Notes under the pieces: generated by a model | What the model saw: only the letters and a program-made list of their open reading frames with translations | Told to the model about the DNA's origin: nothing | Databases searched by the model: none | Program-made: the position numbers and the translations under genes | Part shown: positions 1 through 9,680 of the stretch, piece by piece | Numbering within the stretch: the first letter of the stretch is position 1 | How the letters are laid out: the number at the start of each line of letters is the position of its first letter | Assembly (NCBI GenBank): GCA_029907475.1 | Contig: JARYLU010000004.1 | Span: 62,001-126,000, forward strand | From: Bacillota bacterium | Lineage (GTDB): Bacteria; Bacillota; DSM-12270; Thermacetogeniales; Thermacetogeniaceae | DNA: 64,000 nucleotides | Direction of reading: 5' to 3'

Positions 1-713
1 ATCTGTCTTAAATATTTCGAAATTATACCATAGGCGCCGCGCGTGCTTAAACGCTTTCCTCTCCAATTGACAAAAAGGGGTTCCGAGGTAACAGTTTGTA
101 ACTTTTTAGTAATAAGCGGGCGTGCCCTGGTTACGTAAGTTTCCAGCGCTTCTGCCGCGAAAGAGCCAAAAGGTACAATCCGCTCCCTCTTCCCCTTTCC
201 TTTTAATAAAAGACAACGAAGCGAAAAATCTATATCTCCGAGGTTAATTTGGACTGCTTCACCGACCCTTAACCCCGAACTGTAAAGTAACTCCAACAGG
301 GCCCGGTCTCGCAGGTCCAGAACGCTCTTTTGTTCCAGCGATGAGAAGAGATTGTTAATTTCTTGCGGGTAAAGAAAATGAGGTAAGCGTTTAGTTCTTT
401 TAGGGGTACGAATTAAATTTAAAGGGTTTGCCTCAATTATTTTTTGTTCTGAAAGATATTTAAAAAAAGTACGCAAGCAGGCAAGCCTGCGGGCAACCGT
501 ACTCCGCGCATAGCCGGCCTCATACAAGGCGGACAGGTACTCCCGGATATTTTTTGTATCTACCTGGGCAGGTGCTGCGATTTTTATAGACTTTAAAAAA
601 TTAAAAAAATGTTCTAGATCTGAAAGATAGTTAAGAATGGTCTTTTTGCTCAGGCCTTTATGGTTCTTCAAATAATTATCAAATTGATTTTCCAATTCTT
701 GAAAAATGCCCAT
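1..713 (-). CDS. xerC: Tyrosine recombinase XerC (partial, C-terminus beyond window)
   Basis: Reading the minus strand from an ATG at 711-713 gives an uninterrupted frame to the window edge, about 237 residues. It has an N-terminal SAM-like DNA-binding domain (around residues 5-90) and the start of the catalytic domain, where SSGLRVGEA carries the first catalytic arginine. KGKGKRERIVPFG matches the beta-hairpin that holds the active-site lysine in the family. The remaining catalytic residues (HxxR, H/W, Y) would lie outside. XerC resolves chromosome dimers at dif. It follows trmFO by about 60 bases in the order topA-trmFO-xerC typical of Firmicutes, where hslVU-codY often come next. XerD or a phage integrase is less likely given the position. 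Confidence 0.88.
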   Translation of the reverse strand, partial: MGIFQELENQFDNYLKNHKGLSKKTILNYLSDLEHFFNFLKSIKIAAPAQVDTKNIREYLSALYEAGYARSTVARRLACLRTFFKYLSEQKIIEANPLNLIRTPKRTKRLPHFLYPQEINNLFSSLEQKSVLDLRDRALLELLYSSGLRVGEAVQINLGDIDFSLRCLLLKGKGKRERIVPFGSFAAEALETYVTRARPLITKKLQTVTSEPLFVNWRGKRLSTRGAYGIISKYLRQ

Positions 714-774
714 TATCAAACAAAACCTTTCTGTATACAACACATGCTAGCATAGAATACGAAATTCGACAAGT

Positions 775-2082
775 CTATTTGTCTAAATTTTCTAGGAATT
801 TAGTCCAAGCATTAAGCGCTCTTTGAAGAATGACATTAGTCCTATCATGACGCCTGATTTGCTTTGGAAGGGGAGGAAAGATGCCAAAATTAATATTCAT
901 TGGTTGAAAATTGGGACTTGCTGAAGTCGTAACATACCAGCATAAAGCTCCATGCGCCGATTCAGGGGGAGGGATTAAGGGTTCCTTGCTTTGAGCGAGC
1001 CGCGCGCCGTTAATCCCTGCAATAAACCCGCTGGCAGCAGACTCCACGTATCCTTCTACTCCTGTAAGCTGCCCCGCGCAGAAAATGCCGGGATCTGAGT
1101 TCAACTGCAGGGTTTCCCGGAGCAGCCTGGGACTGTTGAGAAAGGTATTCCTGTGCATAACACCGTAGCGAACGAAGTCCGCCTGCTCTAATCCCGGAAT
1201 GAGCCGGAAAACGCGTTTCTGCTCCTTCCACTTGAGTTGGGTTTGAAAACCTACCAGGTTATAAAGCGTACCGGCGCGGTTATCCTGCCTTAACTGGGCC
1301 ACCGCGAAAGGCTTTTTACCAGTTTGTGGGTCCACCAGTCCAACTGGTTTTAGGGGGCCGTAGCGGAGGGTTTCCGGACCGCGCCTTGCCATTACTTCGA
1401 TCGGTAAACATCCTTCGAAAAAACAGTTTTTTTCAAAAGCCTTGGGCTCGTAAACCTCCGCAGTGATAAGAGCTTGCCAAAAACGAACATATTCCTCTTC
1501 AGTCATGGGTGCATTTAAATAAGCACCTTCTCCTTTTCCGTAGCGTGATGCTGCAAATAATTTATCCATATTTAGAGATTCTTGAGTTACAATGGGAGCC
1601 GCAGCATCATAAAAAGAGAGATACCGTTCGCCCGTCAGGCGTACAAGGCTCTCACTGAAAGCACCCGCGGTCAAAGGACCGGTAGCGATGACCAAAGGTC
1701 GAAAAGGAGGGATTTCTTTGATTTCTTCTCTAATTACAGTAATCCGGGGATGCTGTAGGATCGCTTCGGTGACGGCTCGTGCAAACTCGGTGCGGTCAAC
1801 AGCCAGTGCCCCTCCTGCCGGAACCGCAGTTTTTTCAGCACACTTGATAATTAGCGATCCACCTTGTCGCATTTCTTCTTTTAGTAAACCCACGGCATTT
1901 TCTAAAGACTGGGCGCGCAGCGAATTGCTGCACACAAGTTCCGCCAGCAGACCTGTATGATGGGCGGGTGTCTGTTTGACGGGGCGCATTTCGAACAGAG
2001 TTACCTGTACTCCCTGACGGCTTGCTTGCCAGGCAGCCTCACAACCTGCTAAACCTCCTCCAATGATAGTTACCGAAGACAT
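775..2082 (-). CDS. trmFO: tRNA (uracil-54-C5)-methyltransferase, folate/FAD-dependent TrmFO
   Basis: 435 residues, the usual family length. The N-terminus has the FAD-binding [10 protein letters not shown] motif (residues 8-17), and the C-terminal part has [16 protein letters not shown], typical of TrmFO/GidA proteins. The enzyme makes ribothymidine at position 54 of tRNA, using methylene-tetrahydrofolate and FADH2. The ATG start overlaps the topA stop by one base and has GGGGTGAAATA in front, so it is coupled to topA translation. Absence of GidA-length C-terminal domains excludes MnmG. Confidence 0.95.
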   Translation of the reverse strand: MSSVTIIGGGLAGCEAAWQASRQGVQVTLFEMRPVKQTPAHHTGLLAELVCSNSLRAQSLENAVGLLKEEMRQGGSLIIKCAEKTAVPAGGALAVDRTEFARAVTEAILQHPRITVIREEIKEIPPFRPLVIATGPLTAGAFSESLVRLTGERYLSFYDAAAPIVTQESLNMDKLFAASRYGKGEGAYLNAPMTEEEYVRFWQALITAEVYEPKAFEKNCFFEGCLPIEVMARRGPETLRYGPLKPVGLVDPQTGKKPFAVAQLRQDNRAGTLYNLVGFQTQLKWKEQKRVFRLIPGLEQADFVRYGVMHRNTFLNSPRLLRETLQLNSDPGIFCAGQLTGVEGYVESAASGFIAGINGARLAQSKEPLIPPPESAHGALCWYVTTSASPNFQPMNINFGIFPPLPKQIRRHDRTNVILQRALNAWTKFLENLDK

Positions 2083-4160
2083 TATTTCACCCCAGTTACC
2101 TCAGGCAAGCTGGTTTCGTCGTATGAGGCCCCACAAACAGGGCAGGCCAGCTTTTTCCTTGCTCGTCCCCGGTAGACCAGAAAATGATCGCATTTAGGGC
2201 ATAACTTCGAAGTGGGTTCGTCCCAGGAAGTAAAATCGCAAGCAGGGTAATTAATGCATCCAAAAAATTTTCTCCCGCGCTTTGTTCTCCGCGCCACTAT
2301 TTTACCGCCGCAACGAGGGCAAGGAACACCTGTCTCTTCATAAAACGGTTGTGTATGGCGGCACTCAGGAAAAGCGGGGCAGGCTAAGAATTTTCCGTAC
2401 CTCCCCTGCTTGATCAGTAAATAACGGCCACAGTTGGGACACTTTTCCTCACTTCTTTCCTCTTCCACTTCAATCGTTCCAATTTCCTTTTCAGCTTGTT
2501 CGAGGTTTTTCTGAAAAGGACCGTAAAAATCTTCAACCACTTTTTGCCAGACAATCTTCCCTTCTTCAATCTGATCGAGTTTTTCCTCCATACTAGCTGT
2601 AAATTCAACGTCGATAATTTCGGGAAAGTGTTCTTTGAGGAGGACAACTACGATAAAACCCAACTCGGTCGGGTAAAGATTTCTCTCCTCTTTGACAACA
2701 TAGCCCCGGCTCTGAATTGTTTCAATAATTGGCGCGTAGGTGCTCGGCCTGCCTATGCCGTTTTCTTCGAGAGCCTTTACGAGGGTAGCTTCCGTATAAC
2801 GGGGAGGTGGTTGGGTAAAGTGTTGTTTTGGTAGCAAGGCTTCAAGTTCGAGAATTTCTCCTTCGACCACTGGGGGGAGTACAGCTTCAGTCTCTTCGTT
2901 TTCGGTGTAAACACGCATGAAGCCTGGAAAACGAAGGATTGAACCGCTTGCTCGAAACACATAAAGATTTGCCTTAATCTCAACCGTAGTAGCCTCAAAG
3001 AGAGCCGGGCTCATTTGACTTGCAAGAAACCTTTCCCAGATCAATTTATACAATTTATATTGATCGCGGGTGAGAAATTTTTTTACATCATCAGGAAGTC
3101 GTTCGGTAAGCGTTGGCCGGATTGCCTCGTGGGCTTCCTGGGTTCGCCCGGTTTTTCTGAATTGGGGAGGTTTTTCTGGAACGTAGTCAGATCCAAAGGA
3201 CTTTACGATAAACGTACGTGCTGATTCGATTGCCTCCTGAGAAAGCTTCGTAGAATCAGTACGCATGTAAGTTATCAAACCTACCGTACCTTCCTTTCCT
3301 AAATCCAGACCCTCGTATAACTGTTGGGCAATCAGCATTGTTTTTCGCACGGGGAAATTCAGCTTTTTACTTGCTTCCTGCTGCAAGGTACTTGTTGTGA
3401 ACGGCGGCAAAGGGTTTTTTTTCCGTTCTCGTTTTACAATCCTGTGAACGATAAAAGAAACACCGTTTAACTCCTGGATCACTTCATTAACATTCTCTTC
3501 TGTTGCAAGATGAATTTTTTCTCCCCCTCTGCTGAAAAGTCTTGCTTCGAAGGAGGTTTGCTTTGACTTCAAGTGGGCGGTCAGAGTCCAGTACTCTTCA
3601 GGTTGGAAGTTTTGAATTTCTTCTTCTCTTTCGCAAATCAAACGAACGGCCACGGACTGAACCCGGCCCGCGCTTAAGCCGCGCCGGATCTTCCGCCAGA
3701 GTAAAGGGCTTAAATTGTATCCTACAAGTCGATCAAGGATCCGCCTCGCCTGTTGAGCACCAACGCGGCGTTGGTTAATTCTTTGAGGTTGTTTAACTGC
3801 ATGCTCAAGAGCCTTTTTAGTGATTTCGTGGAATTCAATTCGACAGGGAGTATCTGGAGGTAGCTCCAGGATTTTTTGGAGGTGCCACGCAATTGCTTCA
3901 CCTTCTCGATCAGGGTCAGGGCCCAAAAGAACCTGTTCTGCCTTTCGGGCGGCCTCACGTAAATCCTTGATTATTTCTCCTTTACCGCGAATCGTGATGT
4001 ATTTTGGATTAAAATCGTTTTCCACATCGACCCCGAACTGGCTTTTGGGTAGATCTCTAACGTGTCCGCGGGAGGCCTTCACAAGGTATTTACGTCCCAA
4101 AAGCTTGGCGATACTCCGGGCTTTTGCGGGAGATTCTACAATTACCAGCACCTTTGACAT
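2082..4160 (-). CDS. topA: DNA topoisomerase I (type IA)
   Basis: 692 residues. The TOPRIM domain is at the N-terminus (VIVESPAKA at 7-15; acidic DPDREGEA at about 82-89). The active-site tyrosine is Tyr298 in [11 protein letters not shown]. Three C-terminal zinc-ribbon repeats of four cysteines each follow (starting CPNC, CPRC and CPKC, from about residue 575). It relaxes negative supercoils by cutting one strand. The start has a clear GGAGGAAGAATA-ATG ribosome site. It lies between dprA and trmFO, as in Bacillus. Confidence 0.97.
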   Translation of the reverse strand: MSKVLVIVESPAKARSIAKLLGRKYLVKASRGHVRDLPKSQFGVDVENDFNPKYITIRGKGEIIKDLREAARKAEQVLLGPDPDREGEAIAWHLQKILELPPDTPCRIEFHEITKKALEHAVKQPQRINQRRVGAQQARRILDRLVGYNLSPLLWRKIRRGLSAGRVQSVAVRLICEREEEIQNFQPEEYWTLTAHLKSKQTSFEARLFSRGGEKIHLATEENVNEVIQELNGVSFIVHRIVKRERKKNPLPPFTTSTLQQEASKKLNFPVRKTMLIAQQLYEGLDLGKEGTVGLITYMRTDSTKLSQEAIESARTFIVKSFGSDYVPEKPPQFRKTGRTQEAHEAIRPTLTERLPDDVKKFLTRDQYKLYKLIWERFLASQMSPALFEATTVEIKANLYVFRASGSILRFPGFMRVYTENEETEAVLPPVVEGEILELEALLPKQHFTQPPPRYTEATLVKALEENGIGRPSTYAPIIETIQSRGYVVKEERNLYPTELGFIVVVLLKEHFPEIIDVEFTASMEEKLDQIEEGKIVWQKVVEDFYGPFQKNLEQAEKEIGTIEVEEERSEEKCPNCGRYLLIKQGRYGKFLACPAFPECRHTQPFYEETGVPCPRCGGKIVARRTKRGRKFFGCINYPACDFTSWDEPTSKLCPKCDHFLVYRGRARKKLACPVCGASYDETSLPEVTGVK

Positions 4161-4184
4161 TATTCTTCCTCCACTTCCAACAGT

Positions 4185-5300
4185 TCAATCATAATAAGAC
4201 TCAGTACAAATAAAAAAATGGCCAGGCATCTGTTTTACGATCCCTTTAACTTCAAGTAACGTTAAGAGTCCGCTTACGACCGAAACAGATAAACCTGAAA
4301 GCCTGGCAAGTTGATCTATATGAACGGGTTCTAGGCTTAAGAATTGTAATAAATTAACCTCTTCAGGTGCTAAATTTAATTCCTTTTTTTGAGTAACTTG
4401 CTTCGGTCCCTGTTTCGGAAAATTAAGATAAGAAAATTCTTCAATAATATCATCCACGGTTTCAACCAGTTTCGCGCCCTGTTTAATCAAACCGTGGGGA
4501 CCTCTACTACGGGTGCTTGTTACAGGGCCTGGCACCGCAAAAACATCCCGTCCCTGTTCGAGCGCAAATCCGGCGGTAATTAAAGCTCCGCTCTTTTCTC
4601 CCGCTTCTACAACGAGCGTTCCTAGTGAGCAGCCGCTGATGAGCCGGTTCCGGATCGGAAAGTTTTTTGGTTGAGGTACGGTGCCGGGAGGGAATTCGCT
4701 TAACAAACAGCCGCTTATCTGGATTTGCTCCTTTAATTTTTGGTTTTCCCGGGGGTAGCAGACATCTATGCCACAACCCAAAACCGCCAGTGTATAACCG
4801 CTTTCCTGAATTGCTCCTTCGTGGGCTGCAGTATCAATCCCGCGTGCCATCCCACTTACAACTCCCCAACCTGCTTGAACCAACTCTTTTGCAATTTTTT
4901 TCGCAATGGTCATTCCATAGGGAGTAGCACTACGCGCACCTACGATGGCAAGCAAAGGTATCTCGCCGGGAGGCAGCTTCCCCTTAAAATAAAGAACTGG
5001 CGGAGGAACCGCAATTTCAGCAAGGTATGTGGGATACTCCGCTTCTCCCAACAGTACCAGTTTGATTTCTTTTTCAAACAGTTCTTGGGCAGTTTTTTCA
5101 AGGTCAATGAAGCGCCTTTGACAAATAATCTTTTCTGCTACGTGGCGAGAAAGGTTAGGTACCCGTTTCAATTCTTCTTCTCTTGCATCAAAAACAGCCT
5201 TTCCCGAAGGAAAATAATGATAGAGGTGAAGTAAATTATGAGGGCCCAGATCCAGTGACGCCTGGAGAGCCGCCCAGTAAAAACGATCTTGCAACCTCAA
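4185..5300 (-). CDS. dprA: DNA processing protein DprA/Smf
   Basis: 371 residues. An N-terminal helical region is followed by the Rossmann-like core (VGARSATPYG at 120-129, SGMARGID at 149-156, GCGIDVCYPREN at 175-186) and a C-terminal winged-helix-like domain (about 300-371). DprA loads RecA on incoming single-stranded DNA during transformation; ComM is encoded nearby. The start is uncertain: TTG at 5300 lies directly on the AAGGGAGAGG ribosome site, while a second TTG at 5294 has better spacing. It heads the dprA-topA-trmFO-xerC unit. Confidence 0.93.
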   Translation of the reverse strand: MRLQDRFYWAALQASLDLGPHNLLHLYHYFPSGKAVFDAREEELKRVPNLSRHVAEKIICQRRFIDLEKTAQELFEKEIKLVLLGEAEYPTYLAEIAVPPPVLYFKGKLPPGEIPLLAIVGARSATPYGMTIAKKIAKELVQAGWGVVSGMARGIDTAAHEGAIQESGYTLAVLGCGIDVCYPRENQKLKEQIQISGCLLSEFPPGTVPQPKNFPIRNRLISGCSLGTLVVEAGEKSGALITAGFALEQGRDVFAVPGPVTSTRSRGPHGLIKQGAKLVETVDDIIEEFSYLNFPKQGPKQVTQKKELNLAPEEVNLLQFLSLEPVHIDQLARLSGLSVSVVSGLLTLLEVKGIVKQMPGHFFICTESYYD

Positions 5301-5511
5301 CCTCTCCCTTTAGAGTTCTCTTGTTCTTTTTCAAAATCGAAATTGAGAATCCTTCTCTTTTTTATTTTTCTTTTTACAGTTCTTTCTTTTAGAGCGGCTC
5401 GGGGTAGACTATTTTATGAAACTGATTACGACTCTGCTCATAAGTATACTTATTGCAACTGATAACGTAAATATATCCTGGTTAGATTTTCCCCAAATCG
5501 GGGAGTTCGAT
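5301..5511. other. Intergenic region between dprA and ku
   Basis: About 210 AT-rich bases. It should hold the dprA promoter (minus strand), but no clear -35/-10 pair was found. A short C4/G4 hairpin just after the ku stop (about 5492-5506) has no U-run and is a weak terminator candidate at best. Confidence 0.4.
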
Positions 5512-6330
5512 TTATGAGATCGCGGTTTTCTTCCTCACCTTTGCCTTTTCTTTTCCCGTCTTATTTTCTTTTGTGAGATCAATGCTTGCCCGGAGGGCCT
5601 CGACAAGATCTACAACCTTTGGAGCCGGAGCTGCCGGCGGGACGGTAATTTCTTTCCCTGCAATTTTTGATTCGATTATTTTTTCTAAAGTTTTTCGGTA
5701 TTCATCTTCGTACTTTTCAGGCTTAAACTTTCCTGCAAGGTTACCGATCAAATTAACTGCCATCTGAATTTCATTCTCATGAAGGTCTACTTTTTTATCA
5801 AGTTCCGGAATTTCGTCAAGAGAACGAATTTCATCAAAGTAATACATCAGGGCCATCAGTAAAGCATTCTGGTAAACCCGGAGCGCTACGAGAGATTCTC
5901 TGTTTCGCAACCTGGCCTTGGCGATAGCAACCCGTTTTGTTTCCTGCATTGCTTTGCGTAAAAGGAAATACGCTTTTTCCCCTCCCTCTCCCGGAGCAAG
6001 GTAGTACGGCTTTGCAAAGAAGATGGGATCGATTTCTGCTAAATTTACAAAATCATAGATCTCGATGCTGTGCAAGGGTTCACCAGGTGTTGTTAGGAGT
6101 TCGTTTTCCACAACAACGAACCTCCCTTTTTCATACTCGTAAGCCCTTTCGATCTCTTCCGGAGGTACCGGAGTTTCGCACGCAGGGCACTTTCGTTCGT
6201 AAATTAGAGGCATATGATCCTTCTTATGCAAAAAACGAAATTTAAAGTCGCGCTCCTGGATTGCAGAATACAGCTTTACGGGAATGTTTACTAATCCGAA
6301 ACTTATTGTTCCCCGCCATAAAGGACGCAT
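5512..6330 (-). CDS. ku: Non-homologous end joining protein Ku
   Basis: 272 residues. It begins WRGTISFGLVNIPVKLYSA, the signature start of bacterial Ku, and continues through the ring-forming Ku core to about residue 200. The C-terminal tail is lysine-rich and basic, as in Ku proteins that recruit LigD. Ku binds DNA ends as a homodimer. The ATG has AAGGAG ten bases upstream. No ligD lies within the window, though Ku and LigD are usually adjacent in Firmicutes. Transcribed divergently from comM. Confidence 0.96.
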   Translation of the reverse strand: MRPLWRGTISFGLVNIPVKLYSAIQERDFKFRFLHKKDHMPLIYERKCPACETPVPPEEIERAYEYEKGRFVVVENELLTTPGEPLHSIEIYDFVNLAEIDPIFFAKPYYLAPGEGGEKAYFLLRKAMQETKRVAIAKARLRNRESLVALRVYQNALLMALMYYFDEIRSLDEIPELDKKVDLHENEIQMAVNLIGNLAGKFKPEKYEDEYRKTLEKIIESKIAGKEITVPPAAPAPKVVDLVEALRASIDLTKENKTGKEKAKVRKKTAIS

Positions 6331-6508
6331 GCCACCACTGCTCCTTAATTACATTCATCATATAGTCTGACCCCGGATAAAGGCGGACATACATGGGGGA
6401 ATCGCATCTTTTCTGGTATGAACAAAAATGAGAGAGGGAGCAGGAAACAGAATGTCCCGCACCGAATAGACATACAATAAATAGAAATTAAGCGAGGGAA
6501 ACCGGCCG

Positions 6509-8056
6509 GTGCTGGCTATCGTAAATAGTTACTGCTGTTTTGGAATGGAAACGTATCTTGTAAGGGTTGAGGTAGATGTTTCGCCTGGCTTGCCCTCGTT
6601 TACTATCGTAGGACTTCCTGATCCCGCAGTCCGGGAATCTACGGAAAGGGTACGGGGAGCGATTAGGAATACAGGCTTTGAGTTCCCTTTAAAAAGAATT
6701 ACGGTTAATCTCGCGCCAGCGGACTTGAAAAAGGAAGGTTCCCTTTTCGACCTTCCTATTGCCATCGGGATTCTTGCTGCTACAGAACAAATTCCTCAAA
6801 GCCAACTTGCTCACCTGATCTTGGTAGGCGAGTTATCTCTCGATGGAACAATCTGTTCTATCCCCGGGGTTCTCCTAATGGCTGGGGACATCGTCAAGAA
6901 CAAGAGAGGATTTTCTTTAATCGTTCCTCTATGTAACCTGGAAGAGGCATCTTTAGTTGAGGGAGTTTCTGTCTATGGGGCGCATCATTTAAGGGATGTG
7001 ATCCAATTTATGCGGGGGGAAGGAGATCTTCCGGCGGGAAGTCGTGATCTCGAAGCGCAGAAAAAATTTCTTCTTGAAAAAGCCGCATCCCAATCTTATC
7101 CCGATTTCGCGGATGTCAAGGGACAAGAAAAGGTAAAGCGGGCACTTGAAATTGCTGCAGCGGGTGGACATAATATTCTTTTAGTAGGACCGCCCGGAAC
7201 AGGAAAAACTCTTTTAGCAAGGCGTTTACCTTCGATTTTGCCACCTTTAAGCTGGGATGAGTATTTAGAAGTTACCAAGATTTACAGTGTCGCAGGCTTG
7301 CTTCCTAAAGAGGACCCTTTTATCTTGGCGAGACCCTTTCGGGCACCTCATCATACAGCATCTGCGGTTAGTATTATTGGAGGGGGGAAAGTGCCACGCC
7401 CGGGTGAAGTAAGCCTGGCGTCACACGGTGTTCTTTTCCTGGACGAATTGCCCGAATTCAACCGCGATGTTCTCGAAGCCCTCCGTCAACCTTTAGAGGA
7501 AAGGGTCGTTACGATTACCCGGGCTTCCGGTTCTTTCACTTACCCGGCTAATTTTATTTTCGTCGGAGCTATGAATCCGTGCCCTTGTGGTTTTTTTGGT
7601 GATCTCAAAAAGGAATGTACATGTACTCCCTACCAGGCTCAACGTTACCGTAACCGAATTTCCGGCCCTCTTCTAGATCGAATTGATCTTCAGGTTGAGG
7701 TTCCTCGTTTGGAACTGAAGGATCTTGAACAGAGTTCGAAAGAAGAAACGTCATCTGAGATCAGAAAAAGGGTTCTCCAGGCTCATCGAAACCAGCAATT
7801 GCGTTTTCGGAATGAAGGAATTACTTACAATTCCCAGATGCAAAACCGCCAAATCAAAATTTTTTGTCAATTGAAAAATGACTCCAGGCAGTTACTTAGA
7901 GAGATATTCCAAAATTTAAATCTCAGTATGCGCGCCCTTGATCGTGTATTAAAAGTGGCCCGTACCATTGCAGATTTAGCGGAATCAAAAGAGATTGAAC
8001 CGTTGCATATCGCCGAAGCGGTTCAATATCGTTGTTTTGACCGGCCTCTCTGGTAA
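6509..8056 (+). CDS. comM: YifB/ComM-family Mg-chelatase-like AAA+ ATPase
   Basis: 515 residues starting at GTG. A ChlI-like N-terminal domain is followed by an AAA+ domain with Walker A GPPGTGKT (227-234) and Walker B VLFLDELPEF near residue 310. The cysteine pattern in PCPCGFFGDLKKECTC is typical of ComM. The C-terminal helical domain ends in CFDRPLW. ComM homologues are hexameric branch-migration helicases that help integrate single-stranded DNA in transformation. Its partner in that process, dprA, lies about 1.2 kb away on the other strand. Confidence 0.93.
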   Translation: MLAIVNSYCCFGMETYLVRVEVDVSPGLPSFTIVGLPDPAVRESTERVRGAIRNTGFEFPLKRITVNLAPADLKKEGSLFDLPIAIGILAATEQIPQSQLAHLILVGELSLDGTICSIPGVLLMAGDIVKNKRGFSLIVPLCNLEEASLVEGVSVYGAHHLRDVIQFMRGEGDLPAGSRDLEAQKKFLLEKAASQSYPDFADVKGQEKVKRALEIAAAGGHNILLVGPPGTGKTLLARRLPSILPPLSWDEYLEVTKIYSVAGLLPKEDPFILARPFRAPHHTASAVSIIGGGKVPRPGEVSLASHGVLFLDELPEFNRDVLEALRQPLEERVVTITRASGSFTYPANFIFVGAMNPCPCGFFGDLKKECTCTPYQAQRYRNRISGPLLDRIDLQVEVPRLELKDLEQSSKEETSSEIRKRVLQAHRNQQLRFRNEGITYNSQMQNRQIKIFCQLKNDSRQLLREIFQNLNLSMRALDRVLKVARTIADLAESKEIEPLHIAEAVQYRCFDRPLW

Positions 8057-8090
8057 TTTATTATCTTAAATTTATGGAGGGAGGTATTGT

Positions 8091-8570
8091 ATGATTCCCG
8101 TTCAGGTAAAAGAAATCGCTTTTGACCTTGCTCTAAGCCCTGTTGTTCTTCTTGTTGATCAGTCCGAAGAACGCGTCCTTCCCATCTGGGTAGGCCCCTT
8201 TGAGGCTCAGGCAATAGCGATGGCCATCCAGGGAGTTAGCGCGCCTCGTCCCATGACACATGATCTCATGAAATCGGTTTGTGAACATTTAGGAGCATCT
8301 GTACGCCGGGTCGTTATCAATGACATCCGGGATGGTACTTATTACGCGGAAATGTATTTACAGACCTTGTCTGGAGAAGTAATTGTCGATTCTCGCCCAA
8401 GTGATGCGATTGCGCTGGCTTTACGCACGGGAGCCAAATTATTTATTTCAGAAAAGGTTGCGAACTACACCCTTTCTATTGAAGAACTTGTCAGCGAAGA
8501 GCAGCAAGAGGAAGTAAGACGTATTTTAGGTTTGATCAGCCCCGATGATTACAAAAAATCTTTACATTAA
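8091..8570 (+). CDS. Bifunctional nuclease family protein (DUF151)
   Basis: 159 residues. It starts MIPVQVKEIAFDLALSPVVLLVD and contains LPIWVGPFEAQAIAMA and DSRPSDAIALALR, the conserved blocks of the DUF151/BFN family. Members are reported to have DNase and RNase activity in plants, but the bacterial role is not settled. A strong GGAGGGAGG ribosome site precedes ATG 8091. It is 34 bases after comM and probably cotranscribed; a hairpin with U-run follows at 8627-8660. Confidence 0.88.
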   Translation: MIPVQVKEIAFDLALSPVVLLVDQSEERVLPIWVGPFEAQAIAMAIQGVSAPRPMTHDLMKSVCEHLGASVRRVVINDIRDGTYYAEMYLQTLSGEVIVDSRPSDAIALALRTGAKLFISEKVANYTLSIEELVSEEQQEEVRRILGLISPDDYKKSLH

Positions 8571-8626
8571 CGTAAATCTTTGCATAACTAAGGAAGAAAG
8601 GGGTAAATTGGACAGCAGAAGCAGCT

Positions 8627-8660
8627 AAAAAAGAGGGGGATGGATTTCCCTCTCTTTTTT
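8627..8660. terminator. Bidirectional rho-independent terminator
   Basis: An A6-GAGGG arm, a short loop and a CCCTCTC-T6 arm lie between the convergent DUF151 and starch-binding genes. The A-run and T-run make it usable from both strands. Confidence 0.85.
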
Positions 8661-8695
8661 AAAATCCAGGACTTAATTGGACAGGCGCGAGTAGC

Positions 8696-8998
8696 TTATT
8701 CAGTAATTTTGAAGTTCCAGTTAAGGCCATTATTGTTATCCCAGTTATTGGCACTATCTTTAAAGCAGAAATTGAACTGCCCGCTTCTCGAAATATTGAT
8801 GGTTTGCTCCCATTCATCCCCCTCTTTACTCATTTGATAATCGTACATATTTTCCCATGGTCCTGTTCCGTAACCTGTGTGGAGCCAGATCTGATCAGCT
8901 CCCGCTTGAGCAAGCATACCGCGGTACCTGATTTTTACTTTGTCTCCAACCCGCTTTGGAACCGGAGAAATAGAAAATGCGGGATGTAAATCGTACAC
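8696..8998 (-). CDS. Stand-alone starch-binding module (CBM25/CBM53-like)
   Basis: About 100 residues, with no catalytic domain and no signal peptide. The C-terminal motif SANNWDNNNGLNWNF and the aromatic WLHTGYGTGPW match starch-binding CBM25/CBM53 beta-sandwiches. It could bind intracellular alpha-glucan. GTG at 8996-8998 was chosen because it lies seven bases after AAGGAGGG; the alternative TTG at 9004 touches the ribosome site. That site is the arm of an inverted repeat (9006-9046). The amylolytic enzymes are 48 kb away. Confidence 0.75.
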   Translation of the reverse strand: MYDLHPAFSISPVPKRVGDKVKIRYRGMLAQAGADQIWLHTGYGTGPWENMYDYQMSKEGDEWEQTINISRSGQFNFCFKDSANNWDNNNGLNWNFKITE

Positions 8999-9005
8999 TT
9001 TCAAG

Positions 9006-9046
9006 CCCTCCTTATTTCTTTTATTTTTATTATGAAAAAAGGAGGG
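9006..9046 (-). promoter_or_regulatory. Inverted repeat sequestering the ribosome site of the starch-binding gene
   Basis: CCCTCCTT at 9006-9013 (the complement of the ribosome site AAGGAGGG) and AAGGAGGG at 9039-9046 are perfect 8-base complements around a 25-base AT-rich loop. On the minus-strand RNA the upstream arm could mask the Shine-Dalgarno sequence of the downstream gene. Confidence 0.5.
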
Positions 9047-9059
9047 AATTTTTATGCTT

Positions 9060-9662
9060 TCAAGCAGCAGCTTCTTTTAAGCGTCGTGTGATAATTGAAC
9101 CTAAAACATATACGGCGGCCGTCGAGAGGTACTTAGGAGTGACCGCATCGAAAACGATATTGGCCCGCGCAGGAAACTCTTCGTCTGCTACCCACAAAAT
9201 GATTGCGACTAAAATGCGCGGAAAAGCAGGAATCGTCACTCCAACATCTCCGATCATTAGTTCTCTGCCTCCTAAAGTGTGTGCGACTTCAAGTAATTTT
9301 CCGGGTTGACCCCCAAAGATTTCAGCAAGGGGTTCCACAGCTTCGACTTTGAAGGGGCGATCGTGGTACATTCCGTTGGGAAGCTCAGAATAAGAAATCC
9401 AACGGTTCGTTAAAGGGTCTCCTGGAGCCTGGCTGAGATACTGAAGGATAAGGGCTTTTTCTTCTAAAGTTAGATCGGTTGGTTCTTCCTCCGCCATGAT
9501 GTTTCCGTCTGGATAAGAAACCTTGTACATTTTATTGAAATAAGGAACCCTGATTACATTTTCCTCAACGTCGTATTCGGTACCGCTTGCTTTTGCCATT
9601 CGTCGGGGATCGTGTTGCGCAAACTCTCTCTGTGCTTCAAGGAAGGTTTCAAGGTACTGCAC
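9060..9662 (-). CDS. DUF3786 domain-containing protein
   Basis: 200 residues with no known function. It resembles DUF3786 proteins of anaerobes, with WISYSELPNGMYHDRPF and a C-terminal segment IPAFPRILVAIILWVADEEF that precedes a short hydrophobic stretch. DUF3786 proteins are often encoded near corrinoid or Fe-S redox genes. It starts at GTG with GGGGAAGGGGTG upstream and follows the GlcF-like gene by 18 bases, so it is likely in the same operon. Confidence 0.7.
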   Translation of the reverse strand: MQYLETFLEAQREFAQHDPRRMAKASGTEYDVEENVIRVPYFNKMYKVSYPDGNIMAEEEPTDLTLEEKALILQYLSQAPGDPLTNRWISYSELPNGMYHDRPFKVEAVEPLAEIFGGQPGKLLEVAHTLGGRELMIGDVGVTIPAFPRILVAIILWVADEEFPARANIVFDAVTPKYLSTAAVYVLGSIITRRLKEAAA

Positions 9663-9680
9663 GAAAAAACACCCCTTCCC

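Noticed and set aside
4740-5234. Plus-strand 164-residue frame inside dprA
   Set aside because: It is a shadow of the strongly conserved dprA on the opposite strand and has no ribosome site or family resemblance.
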